DNA of 64,000 bases from Pyxicephalus adspersus (lineage: Eukaryota; Chordata; Amphibia; Anura; Pyxicephalidae). Both the position numbers and the translations under genes were made by a program. This document shows positions 57,050 through 64,000 of the stretch, one piece after another (positions within the stretch are counted from its first letter, which is position 1; each line of letters starts with the position of its first letter). The notes beneath the pieces are model-generated. The model saw only the letters and a list, made by a program, of their open reading frames with translations, did no database searches and was not told the DNA's origin. The DNA lies in the NCBI RefSeq assembly GCF_032062135.1, contig NC_092859.1:159771210-159835209 (forward strand), read 5' to 3'.

Positions 57050-58459
57050 TCAGCAGCCAAGTTGATGGTATGCTGTTAGCATGTTGTTCACAAGTTCAGC
57101 ATGGTTTTCAGCTCGCTGGTTGCCCAGAAAATGTTGTGCAACTAGCACAAATGAATCCCAAGCAGCAAGTTCAAGTGGGCTGACTTTGTCTCTGAATGTG
57201 GCATCACGCATCAAATTGTGGATTTGGGGACCAACAAAAATGCCTGCTTTCAGTTTAGCATCTTTTATAACTTTTCCAAACTTGTCCTTCAGATACTGCA
57301 AACCCATACCATCACAATCCATTGCAACAACAAAGTTTTTCATCAATCCAAGTTTAATATGAAGTGGCGGAAGGTAAACTTTGTGTTGGTCAACAAGTGA
57401 TTTATACTTCATGTTGTACTGGCCACCAGTGTGTTCAGGTCTGGGTGGCCATTATTTCACTTTGTAATGGTTGCTGTCATCATGACTGTTCCAACAGCAC
57501 AGAAAGCACATATATTTTATAGATCCCGAGTGCAGGCCAAGAAGGAGTGCCACCACCTTCAGGTAATCACAAACGTTCCACTTGTGTTCTGAATAGTTCA
57601 TTTCAAAATTACCTCCATGGATTCGTATGTCTCTTTCATTCCCCTCAGCATTAGCAAGAGGAACAGAAGGTTTTTCATTATCTTTTTGCAGCAATACAGC
57701 TTTCAAGCTTGCTTTGCTCGAGTCTATGAATAATCTCCACTGCTCTGGTGTGGCAACCTAACTCCATCATCAGACCACTCACGTCGGTACAGAAGCAAAT
57801 GTCATTTTCCAGCTTGTATTAACCTGCAAACTTTGTGTGAGGATAATGAAAGTATGAAGTTGTTCCTTTTTGTAGCAAATTCCACTCCTTTAATCTGGAG
57901 GCCAACAGTTCAGACTTCTCTTTTGACAAAGACAAGTCCCTTACTAAATCATCTATCTATAAAATGTGACTTACCCTCTTCATATTGGGGTTCATAACAT
58001 TCATTAACATGGACATCATCCTCCTGTTCCTCATCCGACATATCAATGTCAGTAACAACCGATGTAGGAGAGACTGGCGCTGGATTCTCTGCATCATGTG
58101 GCAATGGCTTCAGAGCACATTGACAATCAGGATAGACGATTTTTGACTTGGTCTTTGAAAACCCGGCAATTTTACTCATACAGAAGTAGCAGTCCTAATG
58201 ATGGTCTTTTGGCCATAGGCACAGCAAATGGCATTTTATTCTTTTTCCCATTCAACCATTGTGTTAGGTCAATGTAACACAGCTGACAGCAGATATGAGG
58301 TGCCCAGCTTTTACCCTGATCGCCAATTTCACATCCAAAGTAATACTTGTAAGCAAATCTCACCCTCTTGGTTAGGTTCTTGCGTTGATCACAGAGGGTA
58401 CATTTGCCACAAATGTAGCAAAAATTGTCCGGTTTATTAACACAGCTGTGACTACTCAT
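57050..58459 (-). pseudogene. Decayed repetitive multi-ORF gene of mobile-element type
   Basis: Four minus-strand fragments lie in order but different frames. 58172-58459: Cys-rich CVNKPDNFCYICGKCTL and KSWAPHICCQLCYIDLTQWL (the opening residues are MSSHS). 57949-58179: KIAGFSKTKSKIVYPDCQ and acidic DMSDEEQEDD. 57452-57706: PSVPLANAEG and VVALLLGLHSGSIKYMCFLC. 57050-57412: VYLPPLHIKLGLMKNFVVAM, GIFVGPQIHNLMRD and FLGNQRAENHAELV. Together they follow a repetitive protein family that I recognise from many arthropod, cnidarian and vertebrate annotations, but whose transposon class I cannot name. The Cys pairs suggest zinc binding. Stops and shifts make it nonfunctional. Confidence 0.7.
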
Positions 58460-61400
58460 CTTTAGCTCAAAGCAGACTTACTATGGCCCAGCTGTACTAT
58501 CCAATAATATGGTTTCACGCTGGAGACAAGCCCTTGGTCCATCTCGCCTTATATACCTATTTCTGACGCCAGCACATGCATGGCACCGGGGGATATGATT
58601 CAGCTGAGATGGCAGCCGGCATGGTGGTAGCTGCAACTGTTATAATGTTCCCATGTAAAAATACATTACCCAATTACCGACTATTTGAACAGCATGCCTA
58701 TCACTCGATATCATGTAAATCCCATGTGTTATTCCCAGTAGCAAAATCGTTGTTGTGCAGTGCTATTGAGACTCCAGACTGGAAGAGAAACTTATAGACC
58801 AATGTATGAAAATCTGAAATCTTTGGGTTTATCAAGCAAAGTTGAACAAGTTAAAGTAAAACTTCCGCAGTGTGACACCAGTTGTCAATCATGAAGGAGG
58901 ATCATGATTCGGGAACTTTATCGGCTCTAGAATCAGAGGTTTGCCTTCAGTGACCGGCACCCTTCCACAGAATTTTGCAGTACCGTGTGGTCTAAGCCTA
59001 GTTTGTCAGGGGTCCATCCTACAGGAAACTGTGTTGGACTGGGACCTGTTTGTCTTTGAGTTGGGGTGCATCAAATATCTGTTCTATGACAGAATAATTC
59101 CATGGTAGTATTTTCCACTCTGCCTTCTCAGTGTAGGTTTTGTAATAAAAACCGGGCTATCTTCTACGTACTGGGCAGCCAATGGTAAGCAAGTAATAGC
59201 AGATAACTCAACACAATCTGCTTCTACTTAGACATTTTGGTGCTATTGAGATCACCACATGAAAGGAAAGTCTTATTATGGGAATTGCTTCAGGAGGAGG
59301 AGAAGGAGGATAACACAACAGAAGAGATTTGTGGAGTCTGATGAAGGGGAAGTGTGGAAGCTGATTGAGGAAGATAACACAGAATAGAAATATTGAGGTC
59401 TATGGAGGAGAATAAAACCACATAGAAGAAGTGTGAATGCTGATGGAGAAAGAGGAGAACTGTGAAAGCTGATGGAGATGGATGACACTAAATAGAAGTG
59501 TTAGAGGTGATGGAGAATGATGACGCTACAGATGAGAAGCATTACCACCCATACTAAGGTTCGCCTCATTGCGCAAACTTCAAAGAATGTTCACCAAACC
59601 TGTAACAAATGGAACCGGGCAATTTTCCCAATCATTGCTAGACTGAAGTGGCCTCGGAGGTGTTGGCAGTGGTGCCTCAAATACTGTCTGTTCCTCTCCT
59701 AAGTGCCCTAGTGCTAGGTTTGCCACCTGCTATAAAACCCTCCTGAGCCCTGCAGGCACTCTGAGAACTTACTTGGGCACTGTGGAGGCGGTAAATGCTG
59801 GAGGTGGAGAAAGCTGTCCCTCTTCCCATGTTCATATTTACATATGGACCCAGAGAATGCCACCTGTCCTCGTCTGCATCAGTGCTGCAGATGGCACTGG
59901 GACTTCTGGAAGCCACCTTGATCTTCATGTCATGTGGCCGCTTGGTAAGTTGGTGCACATGTGCTGCCCCTGACTTATTTTGTTTTTTATTATGGAGAAG
60001 CAAAGTACTAAATTACTGTCAGGATTTTGTACCGGTGGATCTGATGTTATACCTGGGCACAAAGGAGCAGTCCTGCACATTATCACTATGAATGCTCTGC
60101 TGCTGAGTTTGTGAATTAGGCAAAGTTTATCCACTGGTTGCATTGCTCTCGGCACACGTGACCATCTGTTCTCAGGCCTAATGTCACTATGAGCCTGTGC
60201 AGGACAGGATGTGACAGACCAAACAGGAGAATATTAACAAAATGATATCCGAAAGTGGGGGCCGCCGCTGACATGTGACGAGCAGCTCATAAGGCCGAGA
60301 AGAGATAAACGTCTTCTTATAAAGTGTCACATCCCTTTTATCTGCCAGTCATGCAAAGCACGTATATTGAGACGGTGTTACCCGTAGCAAGCTAATACTT
60401 GATTTTGCATGTCATTGTGATTGGTTGCAGCAGACAAGGCCACCCTTTGTACAGCCATGTGTCATTTCTCACAAAATGTTCCACTGTTAATTTTACAGGA
60501 ACAGTTCCTTAAAATAATTTCATGTATTTCACTCCTGCAGCTTGTAAAAGTTTGTGTGAAGATCAGAACGGAGACACAGAGCACTGGCCAAGCTAAAAAT
60601 AGGGATTATTAATTTCTGTGCACAGCGCATGGACTGTACACAGGCCGTGTGCAAATATCCGTTAACGTTTTTCCATTGGAGTAAAGACAGAACAGCTTAC
60701 CTCAATCCCCCTGGGCCATAGGACGGGGCAGCCTAATATATGGACTTTGTGATACCTGTGTTTGGTCTCCCTGCTCACCTGACCCCGCACGGTGAGCTTT
60801 GCATGCGTGTAGCGTCCGGTATTGGTATTATTACAGACAGAAATACACACATCAGTCATAGCACTGAGCCAGGACAAGTGAAAGAATTATAGAAAATAAT
60901 ATTGTTGCTGGATAGATGTTCACCTATAGAGTTGGAAGCGGTAAATGCTCATTTTTCTCTGGAGCATCAGTAATAACTCTGTACCCAGTCTGGTGAAGCC
61001 TCTTCTTTGCTCCATCCATTGATCTCAATCTCTGATGGCATCGTCTACAATGCTGGACCTGCCCATAACACAGAGCACCGCTCGCTGTAAGAAGATATAG
61101 GAACAAGGTAAATAAAGGTTCCCCTTTACTATTCCCCTTGCAGTGTGGGGTAATTCTTCAGCACGGGTAGTGTTTCATGTTCCCTGGAATTAGGCCGATA
61201 AGCATTGGAAAAGACATCTATAAAGCACTTTGATGATGGATGTAGAGAAAAATCAGGCTGCCCAGCAAATGTGAGCACTCCTGAAGCTGTAATCCCGAGC
61301 AGCCAACGAGACAGACTTTCCCCGGGATTTGAGATTCTCTGGGTTTTTTTTTTTCCATACAGATGCACAATAAAGAAGTGATCAGGGGAAGGTTTTATTC

Positions 61401-62269
61401 AGTGGCAGTTCTTTGATAGAGTAATGGGGGAGGTATTTAGGAATAAAGGTGCCAAATTATAATAAGTCTGTCTCACTCCCTCTGTTTAGCATTGCCGAAC
61501 TATGAGATTGATAGATATGAATTTTGTAATTGATAACCGTTGTTTTTAGTTTTTTCATATTATATGCTGCATGAACATTTTCATGTTGCTGCCCTCATAA
61601 ACTCCCCCTGCCCTTTACAATAAATTACAGACTCTGGGCAGCGATCATAAAGCTTGGAGTGTAAAGAGAAAAGGATTCGGACTGCTGGCCAACACAGAAC
61701 ATCCTTATTTCTAATTTACAGCATTGGCATCCTGAAATCATAAATTATGAAGTTTTGGGGCAGTGGGGAGTTTCCTGTCTGCCACAATTGGGGTGTATGA
61801 GCCTTTTCATGCCATGCCATAAATATATACAATCACCCTGATAATTGCCCCTGGGTTATTTGGCTGAGCTTTCTGACTAAGATGGAATTCTAAGAAAAGG
61901 TGAAGCTTTTCAGAACATCCCTAAGCCTTCTGAACAGCAATGGGGCATTACTGGTGTCACCTGCAGGGCATGAACACGAATCTAGGCCACGTATGTGTAT
62001 CACTGGAGCAGAAGCACCATAGATGGTGCAATCCTCGATCCTTTGTATCAGGAAATTAGGTTGCTGCTTTATAGGTCACAGCTTCTTAGAAAACCTTCAG
62101 CTCCGTCACTGAAACTGCAGCACGTTCAAACTTTTCCCATCATACCTCCGACATGTAAGGACAATGCTCGGTGCCTGCAGGCTTACTTGAACTTGAAGAA
62201 GTCACAGCTCAGATGATTCTATTAAAAACAAATATGTAGACTTGTTTATGTTTATTCAGGATTTAGCTT
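58460..62269. other. Interval upstream of MYL7 exon
   Basis: Searched by eye for MYL7 exons (SNVFSMFEQ, DQNRDG) on the plus strand without success. It contains only short open frames and the GA-rich repeat at 59296-59525. Confidence 0.5.
59296..59525. repeat. Weak GA-rich tandem repeat
   Basis: Repeated GAAGTGTGGAAGCTGATGGA-like and GATAACACAGAATAGAA-like segments spaced about 45 bp apart. Confidence 0.55.
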
Positions 62270-62411
62270 CCCAAGGGGGCATATTCAGTGAATCTGACAT
62301 TCCCTGGTGGGAAATCTTCCAGGTCCATGTATTTCAATGGCAGTGATGGAGTCTGCAGCAGGGAATGTTTGATCCAATGTTGGATTCACTGTTTTATAAA
62401 TGGAGCCCTAG
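62270..62411. repeat. Interspersed repeat with TGAATCTGACATTCCC ends
   Basis: AGTGAATCTGACATTCCCTG at the left and GGATTCACTGTTTTATAAAT at the right, with an ATTTCAATGGCAGTGATGGA centre. 23890-24040 is a related copy with GTCAGATTCACTGCTTTATC. Confidence 0.5.
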
Positions 62412-63381
62412 GTGTCTAAAGATGCCTGTTGGAGCTGAGAATTGAAGGTCAACTGAAGACTAACTGCTCCTTTATTAAAGAGGACCTGACAGCTTTATTC
62501 CCAAAAAAGGTGACAATGGCCGGACGATGGTCTCTGCAGCTGTTTTTCACCATTACTGTCTTGCATTCCTTTGTTTGTCTTTTGGAGGGAATGGGCTATG
62601 CGTCCACATGTGACACCAAGAAATCTTAAATCTTGTGCCACCATTAGAGCCAGCCATACCTGGAACTGTAGCTATACAGCTGGTGGAGTACATGAGTGCC
62701 CAGGCACTGCTATTGTTCAGAAGGAATTCAAGTCATAATGTACATTATCAGATTCTTTTCAAGCACAATCATAATTTCTAGGTGTTCCCTGAAAATATGG
62801 CAAATGTTCACATTTCTCTTCGCTCTGCTCAAACTTCCTGGTCATGTTGATCAAACAGCACTCTGCCACCCTCCATTGTGCACAACAGTCCAAAAATTGG
62901 TATTGTAATATCTGCTGGCAAGGTCTCTGTCCCTGTGTCCCAAATTTACACATTCATTCCATAGTTTAGTGAAAGGATTTGGAGACGTGACAACAAAGGG
63001 CATCCCGGTGGTTTCAGATTTTTGATATTGGCATGGTAATCCAGCTAGTATCCCCGGAGTTCTAAAAAGCTTCAAATCACTAGGCAATAATCCATTCCAG
63101 TAAGCTCACCTGTATCTGGATTGGCACTTCTGTGTGGTTGTCCCAGGTGAGAGGAGACGTGATCTGATTTAGAATGAATATATCTCCGTGTGTAACATTA
63201 TAGGGGTTGGCTACTATCATGGTTTGGATTTTTTTATCTTTGGACTTTCCTTGGACCAATATCAAGCGTGAGAGGTGGTCCTTTGTTCCACCAGGTTCCT
63301 AGGTTTCAATTTTGACCAGGACTATAGCTGCATGCAGTTTGCGGGTTTCCCTGAAAAATAATACTAGTGCAGAGATCTATT

Positions 63382-63460
63382 CCAGGTTTGCTGGATCACC
63401 CAGCTTCACTATTGAAGTTGTATCCTCTCCAGCCTTGGAGAGCTTTATTAAATCAGGCCC
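63382..63460 (+). repeat. Interspersed repeat, TTTGCTGGATCA family
   Basis: CCAGGTTTGCTGGATCACCC to CTTGGAGAGCTTTATTAAAT, ending AATCAGGCCC. It matches 61-148 and lies 70 bp before the MYL7 exon. Confidence 0.6.
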
Positions 63461-63530
63461 GATACCCCAAATCCAATGCAGCTCAATATTCCATTACTAC
63501 TCTACCCAATATCCTATTACTCTCCTTCAG

Positions 63531-63635
63531 GGAAGATGAATGTGAATGAGGAGGAGTTGGAAGAAATGCTGAAGGAAGGAAAAGGACCCATCAACTTCAC
63601 CGTATTCCTGAGTCTCTTTGGGGAGAAGCTTAATG
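63531..63635 (+). CDS. MYL7: Atrial myosin regulatory light chain (MYL7), one exon
   Basis: The regulatory light chain binds the myosin heavy-chain neck and tunes contraction. MYL7 is the atrial form. This 105-bp exon has acceptor tccttcag and donor gtgaga. It encodes [19 protein letters not shown], then [29 protein letters not shown]...FGEKLNG matches MYL7 better than MYL2/MYL10, which have EAPGPINF or EASGPINF and FGEKLKG. The exon lies between EF-hands 1 and 2. The preceding exons (MASxK start, SNVFSMFEQ, DQNRDG) were looked for on the plus strand back to YKT6 and not found. Later exons would lie beyond the window. Confidence 0.88.
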
Positions 63636-64000
63636 GTGAGACAAAAATGTTCAATGCAATAATGTACAGCACAATAGAAAAGTTCCATACAAATATTTGC
63701 ATTGTTATAATTTGGAATACTTTTGAACACAAATGAATGACACCTCTCGTACACGGAAGCTTTGCCAGGTTCTAGATCCTGTATAATATTTCCTTCTGCC
63801 TGGAACCCTAGGAAAGATTTTACCAATCTACTAACCAAATGGATCTAATGAATGGGGCGATCTAAGATTAAACAATGAAAGAGCAACCTTTGGAATCTGA
63901 CTTCTCTTGGTCAACGCTCCTTTTCACATTGACCAATCCCAGACAATATTTTTCACTCTTCGATTTTTCCTGGACTCATTAGATGTCCATGCGGGCAGAC

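Noticed and set aside
60540..60580. GATCAGAACGGAGAC, resembling an EF-hand DQNxDG coding segment
   Set aside because: The surrounding residues (CEDQN...DTEHWPS) do not match myosin light chains and no exon borders fit.
62429..62629. 66-residue plus-strand frame with MAGRW start near the MYL7 exon
   Set aside because: Considered as MYL7 exon 1 but it lacks the MASxK/SNVFSMFEQ sequence and any matching donor.

Overview
The window is a piece of a vertebrate nuclear genome, most likely from an anuran amphibian. The genes have introns with GT-AG boundaries. About half of the DNA is interspersed repeats typical of frogs: L2-type tails built on a 'gcgctatataaatcctgt' core, tRNA-headed SINEs, CR1/L2 and L1-clade LINEs, hAT and Tc1/mariner elements and abundant minisatellites. 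There are five runs of N, so this is a draft assembly. The species assignment is an inference from gene content and repeat style.

Three protein-coding loci can be read. (1) A glucokinase (GCK) locus on the minus strand, from about 28.1 kb down to 5.0 kb. Exons 1 (islet type), 2, 3, 8 and 10 are intact, with exon lengths equal to the mammalian ones where that can be tested. Exon 2 is present twice. Only the 3' third of exon 7 is visible. Exons 4, 5, 6 and 9 are not found in N-free sequence. (2) A complete YKT6 gene on the plus strand, 43.0-52.7 kb: seven coding exons giving 198 residues, a CpG-rich TATA-less promoter and a probable 5'UTR exon at about 41.99 kb. (3) One exon of the atrial myosin regulatory light chain MYL7 on the plus strand at 63.5 kb. 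No upstream MYL7 exons were recognised.

Layout: 0-5 kb holds repeats, a foldback structure and a 27-bp minisatellite. 5-28 kb is GCK, interrupted by an LTR-like element, CR1 fragments, hAT miniature elements and a near-identical tandem duplication at 8.9-14.8 kb. 28-31 kb is unannotated. 30.7-38.3 kb is a decayed L1-clade LINE on the minus strand carrying nested insertions. 38-41.7 kb holds hAT elements and tandem repeats running up to the YKT6 promoter. 53.9-55.7 kb holds an internally deleted mariner and a Tc1 remnant from which a minisatellite appears to have grown. 57.0-58.5 kb is a decayed repetitive multi-ORF element. 58.5-63.4 kb is mostly featureless apart from short repeats.

In human the order is MYL7(-) GCK(-) YKT6(+). 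Here it is GCK(-) YKT6(+) MYL7(+), which equals one inversion of the GCK-YKT6 block relative to MYL7. Together with the missing GCK and MYL7 exons, this means either real rearrangement with gene decay or local misassembly. The window alone cannot separate these.
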